Shown here piece by piece: positions 10,801-22,012 of a stretch of DNA of 64,000 bases. The translations under genes and the position numbers were made by a program. The notes under the pieces were generated by a model that was given only the letters and a program-made list of their open reading frames with translations, had not been told where the DNA came from and did no database searches. The stretch is taken from assembly GCA_034359265.1 (NCBI GenBank), contig CP136896.1, positions 37,314,001 through 37,378,000 of the forward strand. The letters run 5' to 3'. Numbering within the stretch: position 1 is the first letter of the stretch; every line of letters begins with the position of its first letter. Source of the stretch: Canna indica. Taxonomy: Eukaryota; Streptophyta; Magnoliopsida; Zingiberales; Cannaceae.

Positions 10801-12300
10801 GCAGTCGGGAGGAGGCCGCTAGCACGAGATTCGACACTATGCTTGGATGGGGGAGCAGTTCTAGCAGTGTCAGCATCGAGTGCCCTAGTGGCGCATCTGT
10901 GGGTACAATCCACTCTGGTGGATGTGTTATGTACCGTGCAGGGGGAGTACGCTTTCTGTGCCCTGACAAAGGACTTAGTGCAGAGAGGTGATACAGAGAA
11001 TGGTTTCAGGTTAGACTCAGAGGTACTCTTAAGGTTCAGAGACCGGATAGTGGTGCCTAATATGACAGAGGTGCGCAGGCAGGTTCTGGAGCTAGGGCAT
11101 CGATCCACTTATACGATGCATCCGGGAGCCACCAAGATGTATCGAGACTTAAGGCAGCATTGCTAGTGGAAGGGCATGAAAAGGGAGGTAGCAGAGTTCG
11201 TATCCAAGTATTTGTTCTGCCAGCAAGTGAAGGCCGAACACCATAAGCCCACAGGGCTACTGCAAAACCTCGAAGTTCCCGAGTGGAAGTGGGAAAATAT
11301 TACTATGGATCTAGTGACAGGGCTGCCTAAGTCAAGGGTTGACAAAGATCACTCATTTCATTCTTGTGAAGACCACCTTTTCTGCTGAGTAGTACGCTAG
11401 ACTATTCTTGGACAGGATTGTGGCATACCATGGTACCCCAGTGATGATTATATCAGATCGAGGTACCTAGTTCACAGTCCGGTTCTGGCAGTCCTTCCAG
11501 GAAGCCTTGGGTACTCAAGTGCTCTTCAGCACAGCTTTCCATCCGCAGACGGACAGACAGTAAAAGAGAACCATCCAAACCTTGGAAGATATGTTGAAGG
11601 TATGCGTTCTGGACATGGCTGGCAGTTGGGAGAAACACCTACTATGGATTGAGTTCGCTTACAACAATAGCTATCACAGTAGCATTGGCATGACTCCTTT
11701 TGAGGCCTTGTATGGGCGGCGGTGTAGGTCTCCAGTGGGCTAGTTTAAGGCCAGAGAATAACTCATGGTGGGTCCTGATCTGGTTGAGGAAGCGCTGGAG
11801 AGGGTGAAAATTATAAAGGAAAGATTGTTGGCAGCTCAGAGTTGCTAGAAAATGTATGCTGACAAGAAGGCTACAGAGCTGGAGTTTGCAAAAGGCAACC
11901 TGGGATTTCTGAAGGTCTCCCGCATGAAGGGGGTAGTTCGATTTGGGAAGAAAGGAAATTTGAGCCCCATGTTTATTGGGCCTTTTCCCGTTCTCCGACA
12001 GAGGGGTGCTGTAGCTTATGAGCTGGCCTTGCCCCCTTTTTCATGTATCCATGCTCTGGCTATATGTGAGAGATGATTCGCATGTGATTGAACCTTCTAT
12101 TGTTGAGGTGGATTCGGCTGTCTCATTCGAGGAAAGGCCGGTAGAGATCCTCGACCGCCAAATTAGGAAGTTGAGGTCCAAAGAAATCCTCCTGGTAAAG
12201 GTTAGATGGGAGCACCACTCCGGGTAGGAAGCCACTTGGGAGGAAGAGCGAGACATGAGAGAGCGCTACCCTTCCTTGTTTGAAGAACCGGTAAGTCCTT
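10801..12300 (+). pseudogene. Gypsy-1 integrase and chromodomain remnant
   Basis: The zinc-binding part (HRSTYTMHPGATKMYRDL ... FCQQ, 11100-11225) is followed by the catalytic core ([26 protein letters not shown], 11290-11730). The GPF-type C-terminal domain (LSPMFIGPFPVL, 11960-12000) and a Tekay-type chromodomain (EILLVKVRWEHHSG...ATWEEERDM, 12180-12260) follow. Stops at 11164-11166 (TAG for TGG) and 11741-11743 (TAG for TGG), plus several frameshifts, inactivate it. In the family this enzyme inserts cDNA, and the chromodomain steers it to heterochromatin. Confidence 0.8.
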
Positions 12301-12330
12301 ATAATTCAACAAAATTCGAGGACAAATTTC

Positions 12331-12348
12331 CCTTCAGGGGGGAAGTTT
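12331..12348 (+). promoter_or_regulatory. Gypsy-1 polypurine tract
   Basis: CAGGGGGGAAGTT immediately before TGTAAGAACC of the 3' LTR, downstream of the AAATTCGAGGACAAATTT phrase typical of this group. It primes plus-strand DNA. Confidence 0.75.
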
Positions 12349-14547
12349 GTAAGAACCAAGGTTTCCTAATATAAAATTTATTTTTAGTGCATCGCACCAG
12401 ATCAGGAGTTAGTCGGGTCGAGTCGTGGAATCGCCGCGAGTAGAAGGTATAATTCAAGCCTTATGAAATTGTATTTGTTAAATTGTTCCTTCCTTCTTAG
12501 GCATAAGATGTCTTAGTAGAGTCAAGTTCAAATCGTGTGTGCTGATTGAATCAGGGCTTGAATCGGACTCAGATTGAGTCGAGTAGGGGCCAACTGAATA
12601 GGGGGGTATAATGGTCAAGTGAAGATGATGGAATAAATCCCTCATCCCCAGCCGTGCGGCTCACCATTGGAGTTGCATGCAACCAGAGAAGCTTTGGAGT
12701 CGGCGCCGGATTTGTGCACCGTCGAAAAAATCGAGATGACCGTCGCTCGTCCCTTCTTCTTCCTTGATCAAGGTGAGTGGATCAAACCTTGTTGTGAAGG
12801 GTAGGCAGGTGGCCGACCCAAGGTTTAGCGGTTTCCTCCGATTTCTCGAAAAATTACATCGATTCACCAATGTTCTTCCAAGATTTGATTTGAATGTTAT
12901 GTACATGCTGTTCGTATGAAGTTTTTCTTCGTTTTTCTCGATGTTTAGGGCCGGCCACATGAAGGAGAAAGGGGGAAGGTCATTCCGCATTTTCCCCCAA
13001 TTTCCTAGAGTGGTCGGAAACCCTCGGATCGAGTTTATCGCACTATTGACGACTTGATTTTTCTAAATCCTGGCCAAATCTATGCTCTCCTACCTTGCTT
13101 GATCTCGGCCGAGCATGAACAGCCTTGGGTAGGCTCGGCCGAGTGGGTATTAGGGGGTGAAAGGTCTTGTTATGTTTTATGCTTACATGTAGGGTACTAT
13201 ATCATATTTTTATGTTGTAGATCATTCACATGATATATGAAACTTGGTAGTGATGGATTGAGATTAGTATATTATAAGGAAATGTTCTTGGTAGTGCATA
13301 CATGGTTAGGATCTTTGTATCGCATGGGAATCATGGGAATGTTTCATTTAATTTCTAATATATATGTTCAATTGTTACCTTGTGAGATAGTTACTTACCT
13401 TGCTAGAATTTCATTATAATGCAAAATTTAATCATGTTGTTGTATAAATCATGTGTATAATTATGCTATTACTTGTAGAATAATTCCCTATTAAGTTATG
13501 TGATGTGACATAATTGTATTCAGACATTTCTACACTCATGACCTGTAATTTACGCTTAAGGAATCGGGCGAATGACGCTAGATGACTATAAGGAAATTCT
13601 AGGGTGTCTAATTACTCGGAGAAACTTGAATGTAGACATGCTAGGTTTCACACCTAGGGAACAACCAGCGGGCAATAGTGTGCGGCTGGTATGGCCCGGA
13701 ATAAAGGGGCCGAGTACGAGTGAATACCCAGGATTTTTAAATAAGGAAACTTTAGAACACTTTGTATGTGTACTGTGATTGCGATGGTCGGCTGAGAAGC
13801 ATGAACGGTCGAAATGACTAATGCTTGACTCGGCGGTTGATTTGAGTCTTGAGATTGCACCAGCGGGCCCGCTAGGTGTTAGACCCGGGTGGCAGAGGGT
13901 CTTGAGATTCTGTTAGTGGGCCACGCTGACGGTAGACCCCGAGTTGGGTGGGACTAGCAATCCCTAACCTAGTGGGGTCCTAAGACTAGTTGACCATCCT
14001 AGTCGATGGCCCGGTGTTTGTTTGGTTTTCCTTATATGGGATGTGGTCCGTGCGGCCGGATTGTTATCTTGTGGTATGGGGCTGTTTTGGCCCGGGCGTA
14101 TGGTTTAACAAGATGGACGTCAGGCTGTTTGTTTGGTTTTCCTTTTATGCATGTTGTTATTGAGGATTTTTGTGGAGGTTCGGAAGGACTGCTCACTGAG
14201 TCCCATGTGGACTCACGTTTTATTTCTTTTGTTTTGCAAAGCCCGACCAGTGAGGTGAGGCTTGGAGTCATGGTGCGGCTGGAGTGCAAGCAGTGGCATA
14301 GATCTCGTAGCAGCGTCCAGTAGTCGTAGTTGTGGTGTCTAGATTTTTTTTTTTTTTACATACACTGAGAGATATTGTTTTGAATATTTGGTATTCGACT
14401 TTAACTCAAGTTGTTTGTTTTTATAGTTGGTTTGTTTGCAACTCTTTGATAGTTGTGAACCTTCTTTGGAACTTAATAAAAGTTTGCATCGTTGTTCTCT
14501 TACTCGGATATTTTTCTTATGGATAGTTTGTTGCATCAGTATGTTGA
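12349..14547 (+). repeat. Gypsy-1 3' LTR, end missing
   Basis: Aligns with 3900-7830 minus the solo-LTR insert. It holds the leader donor AAG|GTGAGT (12773) and a decayed acceptor (TTTTGCAA, about 14238). Around 14547 (GTATGTTGA) it stops about 90 bp before the expected ...GTGACA end and passes into another LTR start. Confidence 0.8.
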
Positions 14548-15763
14548 TGTAATACCCAGGATCTCCTAAAATATAAGTTTTATGTGGTGTAGCACACGGG
14601 AACGGGGAATAGCCGGGTTGAGTCACGAGAATCGACACTAGGTGCTAGTAATTATTGTTGATAAGAGTAGGCCACATTCTTCGCTATATTTCGTTTACTC
14701 AACTAAATCAAGTAGAAAGGATTTCTATACCCATGAATGGTAGTTACCCGAAGAAAGAAAATACATACACTAGGTGTCACACTTTGGGATAGACAGCAGA
14801 CCATAGCGTTCAGCTGGTACGATCCGAGGGAAGTCTCAGATAAGGGCACTACCCGAATAAACCTATATGGAATTGTTACTGAAACATTGATTGTGTACTA
14901 TGATTGAGATGGTCTACTGAGGCGTGTCATTAGCCGAATGGCTTCCACACGTCTCAGCGGTGATAGGGTCTTGAGATTCCGTCAGTGGGCCACGTTGAAG
15001 GTAGACCCGAGTCGATTGGGACTAGTTATCTCTAACCCGGAGGGTTCCAGAGACTAGTGGCCATCCTAGTTGACGGACCCGGGATTGATTGTTTCATACA
15101 TTGTACACCTCGTTAGGCTGGTTGAGAAGGCCAGTTCGACCTGGTTTGATAGGATTGGGAAGCCTAGTATGGCCGAACCCCCACTACACATGAATAGGAC
15201 CATAGTGGCCGAATGGTATGAGTTGGTAAGGGCCAAGGAGGCCGGTTCAATCATTTTGGTGACTTCATATGTTGTTTAGCTTAAATTCCTTGACTGTACC
15301 ATATTGTTGTATATGTTATCTTAACCGGAATTTAAGTGGAGGTTCAAGAGAACCGCTCACTGAGTTCCTCGTGCACTCACTGTTTGTTTATTGTTGTTTT
15401 GCAGAGCCCAATCCGTGAGGTACGGCCTGGTGGCATGGCGTAGCTGGAGTACAGGTGGGGGCACAGATCTCCGTAGCAGGCGTCCATAGAGTCGTAGTTG
15501 TGTTAGTTCGGGTTGATGATCATGCACTGAGTAGTCGTTTGTAAAAACATATACGGTTTTAAACTTGAATTGTTATTTGAAAAACTGAGTTGTTTCTTTA
15601 GACTTAAAACTGTTTGAAATTAATAAAGTTTGGTCGCCGTTTATTTCATAGTTTTTCGATGGTTCAATATTGTTCTTTTATGATTGGATAAGTGCATGTG
15701 GTAGGCTTCGGGGTATTGACACTTACCCTGGCCGGTCACGCGACCCCAAGTTGGGGCATGACA
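14548..15763 (+). repeat. Second gypsy LTR joined to Gypsy-1 3' LTR
   Basis: Starts TGTAATACCCAGG (as at 52000) and ends CGACCCC...GGGGCATGACA, 1216 bp, shorter than its relatives. It lacks the stem-loops and splice donor but keeps an acceptor TTTTGCAG at 15404. Its left flank GTTGA and right flank TTACC do not match each other, whereas TTACC matches the left flank of Gypsy-1 (TTACT). This suggests recombination rather than simple insertion. Confidence 0.7.
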
Positions 15764-18503
15764 TTACCATAATTTCATTCAAAAACAAGCATGATAACAT
15801 GAAATTGCTAAGTATCAAAATTTATCATTTAATCATGGTTTTTCAAACATAGACACATAGACACACTACAACATTTTGGGATTTTTATAGCGTTTAACGA
15901 TAGCATTCTACCTGAACGCTATGTTAAATGCACTCTAATTTTTTTTCCTTCCTGCTTGTCTTTCGACCAATCTCTCCCTCTCTTTTTTCATCTGCCGAAA
16001 AAGAACCTGCACCCTTTCTTTTCCTCTAACGCACCCATTTCCCATTTCCCAGCCGACAAAAAGCTCGCGCCCTTCGCTGCAATCCTCTCCCCTGATCAAA
16101 ATATAGACTTAGCACGTTTTCATTCAATGTAGGTATGAAAACGTAAAAATGCTAAGTACCAAATTTTGCTATCTACTCATGCTTTCTCTAACTTTGGCAT
16201 CTAGACATCTAACATGAGTTAATCTAAGTATGTCAACCAAGTTTGGGCTGAAAATGAGGTTTCTATGTCACTTTGTTGACTTAGGTCAAAGGGATACTTA
16301 AGTATATATAAATCAAACTCTTAAATCCCTATCAAATCATATTCTTGCCGAAATTTTTTGAAACTTTAACGGGAGAAACTAGATTTTTGAAGGAACCTAT
16401 AGGTTCAAGAATTAGTCAAAAATCAATTTTCTATAAATTCATCAAATTCCTAAAATTCTAGTGGCATTTTTGTAAATATCAAGTATTTTTTCAAAAGGTT
16501 GTTAATTTTGATTCAAACTTTCCGGACATCGCTGAATGATCATTTAAGATGTGTGTGTCAAGTTTGAACTCAAATTGAATTCTCTAAGTTCATTTTTCAA
16601 TCTATCTCGATTCCAACCAAAAAACAAATTTTTAAGATATCGCTCTAGTTATCAAAATCATTTTTACAAATTATTTCACTCAAAGAATAGTGAGAACGAC
16701 ATTAGAAATGAAAACAAAATAGTATACACAAAATTTTATTTGATGTTTTCGATGAAAAATCAAAGTATTAGAAAAATTGATATTTCAAGAGGGTGATATT
16801 TTGCATTTCTTAAATACAACTTCAAAATTCCACTATAAATCCGATTCTTAGTGATAATTTCTAAAATTTTTATTGATGAAACTAGATTTTTCGTTGAATA
16901 TGCAGTTTCAAGAATCAGTTAAAAATGATCTTTCTACATTTTTCTAAAATTAACTGAAAAAGATGAAATTTCAATGGGGTCATTTCCGTAATTTTCAATT
17001 ATTTTTTAAAATGTGCTCAATTTTTATTCAAACTTTTATGACATCACATAATGATCATATAAAGGGTGTATGTTAAGTTTGAGATGAAAATATTATCCTT
17101 AAGTCAAGATATCAACATAGCATGGTTTCATTCAAAACTAAGCTAGTTATCATGAAACTTGCTAAGTATCAATCTTATCATTTATCCATGATTTTTCAAA
17201 TTTAAACCTATGGACACATAAAATGAGTAAATCTAAACATGTTCCTCAAATATGGATTGAAAATGAGACCTCCAAGTTAATTTGTTGACTTGAGTCAACT
17301 TGGTTCAATAGAGATAATCATGAAAACGCCTCTATGTCATTTTATCCATATCCATATTAATTTTTCATTCTAAATGCATGAAAACATGTCATACCTATTC
17401 CTAAATATGTTTATGAAGTTTGGACTTAAAATGAAGTGTCCAAGTCGATTTGTTGACTTGGGTCAAATTTTTTCATGTTTAAGTCCCCTAAAGTGATCTA
17501 GTAATCATCTTGTTCATCTACACATGAATTTTCAAGTTTGAACAGCTAGAATCATGTCATATGTGTATCTAAAGATGTTTACCAAGTATTTACTCAAAAT
17601 AAGGTCTCTAATATGAATTTTAACCAAGAGAAATTTCATTCACACAAGGTATCATGAAATTAACTAAGTATCAAAAATTTATCTACTCATGAAATTTCAT
17701 TAATTTGTCATGCAAAATCAATCATGAGTATTGAGACATCATTAAAGCACAAATATTCAAGTATTATACAAAGATTTTTGCAAAACCAAGATCATACCTC
17801 ATTCTAGAAAATTTTGCCAAACTTGTCTTTTTCTTTTGAATTTCTAAAGCCTTCCAATTAACATTCTCAACTTGCAAGTAGACTTCATTAGTAGATTTAA
17901 TGAAAATAAAGCTACTAGCAAGCAACTCAAACCAAATAGCAAAGAGAAGAATCAAGTATCATTTTCAAAATCCACTTTGCTAAGTAGTTTGAAATTTATT
18001 TCAAGGTAAATTATCATGAATCCGAAACGAATCGAGAGATCTCAAAATATAAAATTTTGAAAAGTATTATCTCCAACCCTTCCTATTTCCGAAAGGCCAC
18101 AATGAGCCTACGATTTAGAACCGCAAGTTGCATGAGCCCGTTATAGACTACAAAGGTCTCCGAAGAGACCATAAATTAATCAAAATCAAAAACATTTATA
18201 AAATCATATCAAGAGCAGACAAAACTTAACACGAATCATGCATGGTATCATAAACATCAACTTAAGTAGATAAATGTTGGTTAGAAGATGATACCAAAGT
18301 ATTTGATGCCAACTTTACCATAGGCATCTAGTCTAGGTGAAGACTTTGAAGTTGCAACCATGCATGTAGGGATCCTTCTTTCAACTCATTGGTCTACTTC
18401 AACTCTTCAATCTCCTTTACCCTTGTGTGGTAGCTCCCCCTACAAAAGAGCATGAAACCTTTGGTACACCCAAATGACTTTGGGTCCTTGGGGGTTAAAA
18501 GGC
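15764..18503 (-). mobile_element. Non-autonomous Sirevirus copy A: non-coding region
   Basis: AT-rich continuation of 3064-3894 on the far side of Gypsy-1. On the minus strand it lies between gag (18504) and the tail and contains no pol domain in any frame. It resembles, inverted, 33436-36400 and 50201-51999. It carries the palindromes TTGACTTAGGTCAA (16276), TTGACTTGAGTCAA (17285) and TTGACTTGGGTCAA (17453), and a conserved block at 18073-18170. The small ORFs here are not supported as genes. Confidence 0.7.
15864..16095 (+). mobile_element. CACTA-type terminal remnant
   Basis: CACTACAACATTTTGGG opens a GC-richer block with the subterminal inverted motif TAGCGTTTAACGATAGC and a pyrimidine-rich tail. 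It interrupts Sirevirus non-coding DNA. A second terminus and a 3-bp duplication are not seen, so this is a truncated end at best. Confidence 0.35.
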
Positions 18504-19796
18504 TTAGGAACCCAAAGTGTCTTTGCCACACTTAATTGGATTCATCTTACAAGCGCAATCATAAATGGCATACTCGTAAACACCACAACAAAAGCAAATG
18601 TCTATTAAATCTCTTCTTTTCATTATTCTTATGGACATGAGGTGTAAGGTTGGAATGCTTAACATGATGTGCATGATGAAAGTGAGCATTCTTAGGTGAT
18701 ACATTTTTGTTCCTAGGTTTCTAAAAGACAAAACATTTTTATTTCTAGAATTCTTAGGAGAAGAACCATTAACATTCCTACTCAAGTCCAAAACCTCATT
18801 TTTCAAATCATTTATGGACATATGTAAGGCATGTAATTGAGTTTTTAACATGCTATTTTCATTCTTTAAATTGTCATTTTTATGTTTCAAGTCCTTAATC
18901 TCAAATTCCATTTCGTCATGGCATGAATCAAATGACCTAGATTTTAATTTTTCATTTTCCCATTTGAATTCATGCAAGCAAGAATCAAATGACTAGATTA
19001 TAATTTTTCGTTTTCCCATTTGAACTCATGCAAGCAAGAATTAAGCGTCACATTTTCTTTCATTAACATTTTATTTTCCTTATCCTTTTTAATTAGCAAG
19101 GCATACATGTTCTTTAACATTTTCATTAACATGACTAGAAGGAGAATAGTGTACCTCATTGTTATCATTCATGAGGCAATCTTTTGAGATGCAATCTTTT
19201 GAGATGACTTCATAGTCATGGCAAAAGGATGCTTCACTTGAGTGGAATGAGGATGTGGAAGCATTCGACCTCTTCTTTGTCTTGTTCTTCATGGTAGGGA
19301 AATTTTTCTTCACATGCCCTTTCTCTTTGCACACATGGCAAATTACCTTCCTTTTAAAAATTTTAGTGCTCCTATGACTAGAGGCACTATGAGCTTCAAA
19401 AACCATATTAGTATTAGGTAGATGACAATTGTCATCACTCCCCTCATCAAGTGTATTGAGCTCCTCGGTTTTTGCATAATTATAAAGCATGTTTAAACAA
19501 CCCCAAAAATCGAATGCGTAAGTCCAATGTATGACCTTTTCATGGATAACATTTTCCAAGGAACAAAATATGCAATTCATAGCTTTAGCATTTGACTCAA
19601 ACAAATCTATTTGTTTTTGGGTCCATGCATTCATGTTTTCCTTAGGTTCAATGTATTTAGTCTTTATCATGTTGAACACACCTAAACCTTGAGTCTTTAA
19701 GAATGTGTACATTCTTCCCTTCCAAAAACCAAAGTTAGACTCGTCGAACCTAGGTGGAATAGACGCTACCAACTCTAGTGTCATTTTCCGGATCAA
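18504..19796 (-). pseudogene. Sirevirus copy A gag
   Basis: Minus strand. The N-terminal part, 19796-19089 (235 codons), carries the capsid motif PPRFDESNFGFWKGRMYTFL at about residues 15-34. A first zinc knuckle CHVCKEKGHVKKNF follows near residues 153-166, whose last cysteine is Phe. After a stop at 19089 a coiled-coil-like K/E-rich part continues. A second knuckle, CFCCGVYEYAIYDC, near 18560, has lost its histidine. The plus-strand copy at 32031-33435 keeps both knuckles. RNA-binding capsid protein by family; defective here. Confidence 0.8.
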
Positions 19797-19836
19797 GGCT
19801 AGATGTAGAGGAGATGGTGAAATCTCAATCTACAAT

Positions 19837-19852
19837 CCGCTTTGATACCAAA
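19837..19852 (-). promoter_or_regulatory. Sirevirus copy A primer binding site
   Basis: Minus strand TTTGGTATCAAAGCGG directly after the LTR end ...CACCAACA. It matches the Met-tRNA-type site TGGTATCAGAGC with one change. Confidence 0.75.
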
Positions 19853-21295
19853 TGTTGGTGAAATGACCTACACTAGAGGGGGGGTGAATATTGTGTTTAC
19901 TAATCTTTTCGTCTAATTCCGGTTTTAATTGATTACTTAGGCAATAACAAATTGAGTAGCAAGCGAAAGGAATGTAAATACGCTAATTAAACAAACATAA
20001 GTAGAAGCAATGCAAACACGGTGATTTATAGTGGTTCGGCCCCAATGCCTACTCCACTACCTAAGCACCCCACTTAGGGTTTCCAAATTAGTTTTACTAG
20101 ATTATATCGTTTCCCTTACAAAGAAGACTTTTTACCCGAAGAGTCTTCGCTCTCAACCTTATAAGGCACTTCCACACTCGGAAGTCTCCACCTTCTTACC
20201 GAGTGCACTCTTCCACCTCAACCCTAAGGGACAACAATCATTAATCCTAGTAAACTACGTTTACACCAGTGGATTTAAACCTCAAACACCAAGGCTATCA
20301 CCAAATTTCAAGACCTAACAACCTAGGTCTTCACAAGCTCAAATATAATGAAATAAACAAGAACATACACAACTTAATGGAGCAATAAATCAAATAATAA
20401 ATACTTAGCTCAAAAAGAAACTCACTAGTCCTCTTGATGCCCCAAGACAATGAATCGATGAAGTTCGAAGGCAACATCAACGAGATGAAGGATCAAACTA
20501 GGGTTTCACCAAAGATTTGCTCAATGAAGGCTTATGATTGATCAAAATAGTGTCTCAAGAGTAGTTGAAGTGATCAAGATACTCTTGGAAGGCTCTCATG
20601 ATTGAAAATAGATTGTAATCTATAAATATTATTGTATACAGGAATTTATAAAAATTTTATTTTTTTCAGTTACAAGATATACCTTCAGTCATGGCTTACC
20701 CACGGCCACCGTCACTAAGCCGTGGCTGAAGGCTTATCGTAAATGGCTGATGGCTTGGGCAGCACCGAATATCACGGTTGCTAATAGTATCACCGACGGC
20801 CCTGGGTCGTGGCTGATGTGTTGGTATCAGTGACAATCGCCCATCTCACTAAGTCGTGGCTGAAGGCATGGCTGATGGCCTGGGCAGCACCAAATATCAT
20901 GATTGCTAATAGTAACACCGACGGCCTCGGGCAGTGGCTGATGTGTTGATATCAGTGACAGCCACCTATAGCCGTCACTGATGTGTTTAAATCAGCGACA
21001 GCGCCCACGGTTATCGCTGATGATTACTTGTGATGGCCGAGAGACGCTGTCACAACTTATCTGAGACGCGCACACCAATGGCCACTTTTTACCACGACTG
21101 GTGCCGTCCGTGATAGTTATCACCGACGGTTCAGCCACGGCTTCGGCCATCGATGATGATGATAATTCTAGTAGTGTCATGCTTTTGTATTTATAAGCCT
21201 GGAAACACCTCTCAACGGGGTTTTTTTTGCCTGTTGGACGCCGCCCGATCAGTGGCCGACCGACCGCCCGAGCGATCGGTCATTCGACCGGTTAT
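19853..21295 (-). repeat. Sirevirus copy A 5' LTR, split by an insert
   Basis: Minus-strand LTR ending ...CACCAACA at 19853. The part 19853-20600 matches R-U5 of the solo LTR. The part 21177-21295 carries the palindrome array (GACCGATCG...) and TATAAATA. Both parts belong to one LTR interrupted by 20601-21176. The TGTTGG start is lost at the junction with the next LTR at about 21296. The ORF at 20031-20318 is a chance reading. Confidence 0.75.
20601..21176. mobile_element. CACTA-like insertion in the LTR
   Basis: A 576-bp insert flanked by TCATG on both sides (20596-20600, 21177-21181). Its right end, ...AATTCTAGTAGTG, is a typical CACTA terminus in inverse. The inside is built of inverted and direct GCCACGGC/GCCGTGGC and ACCGACGG motifs at 20690-21140, as in CACTA subterminal regions. 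The left end does not begin CACTA, and the 5-bp repeat is longer than the usual 3 bp, so the classification is tentative. Confidence 0.5.
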
Positions 21296-22012
21296 TGTTG
21301 TTGCTTAAGGTTTTCAACCTTGATCATAATCTCGGTTTTGATGATAACAAACATGGAACTAATGATTTAATTGAGAAATACTTTCAGGTTCCATATCGGT
21401 TAGCGCACGACATCCTCGATCAGAAATATCGAAGGAATCGGGAAATCGGAAGGGCATTGGTCGACGCGCTTGGATTCATCGGGAAGATAGAGTATAGGTT
21501 TAGGGTGTCTAGTTTATATTGTAAATCCTCTTTACGATGCAAAGAAACCCAAAAACCTATCCCGAACCTCAAAACATGGAAACCCAGAAACCGCCCTGAA
21601 TTCACTAAGCCTAGCGAGCTACTTGGAGAGCTGTATGATCTAGATAGTTTCTTGACATAAAAAATGGCGGTAATTGTTCCTTGGGTTAAAATTAGATAAC
21701 GAGGTATTTTTAGAGATTTTTTGGAAAATTTTAGCCTACACTTATTTGACCCGAAAAATTAGAAAAGATCTATTTTCCGAAAATTTGTACTAGATCCTAA
21801 AATCTAGATTTTGATTCTTAAGGATTTAGATTTTTCAGATATTTTTATTGAATCCAAATGGGGATAATCCTTATATAATATTTATGTTTTAAAGTTAATA
21901 AATGTTATATAAGTAGACTTAGTGAAGACGGAACCAGAAAACGAACAAACAAAACCAAACTGCCCAGTCCAGTCCAGGTTCAGTCAATCGGTCGGTCGAC
22001 CGAATGCAGCCA
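21296..22012 (+). repeat. Sirevirus LTR fragment
   Basis: Begins TGTTGTTGCTTAAGG with GATGATAACAAACATGG as in the solo LTR (4806). It runs through U3 to the start of the palindrome array (CGGTCGGTCGACCGAATG, about 21990) and is cut there by the truncated gypsy LTR. The ORF 21295-21660 has no recognisable domain. Confidence 0.7.

Larger units (their letters stand above)
3900..15763 (+). mobile_element. Gypsy-1: Tekay/Del-like Ty3/gypsy element, nested
   Basis: Starts TGTAAGAC and ends ...GCATGACA. The flanks TTACT (3895-3899) and TTACC (15764-15768) are a near-perfect 5-bp target duplication inside Sirevirus copy A. Internal order is PBS, gag, PR, RT, RNase H, IN, chromodomain, PPT, which is diagnostic of Ty3/gypsy chromoviruses. 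All ORFs are broken by stops and frameshifts. The 5' LTR carries a solo Sirevirus LTR, and the 3' LTR is a composite (12349-14547 plus 14548-15763). Confidence 0.85.

Noticed and set aside
21295..21660. 121-codon ORF
   Set aside because: Sirevirus U3 sequence; the equivalent frame is broken in the other LTR copies.
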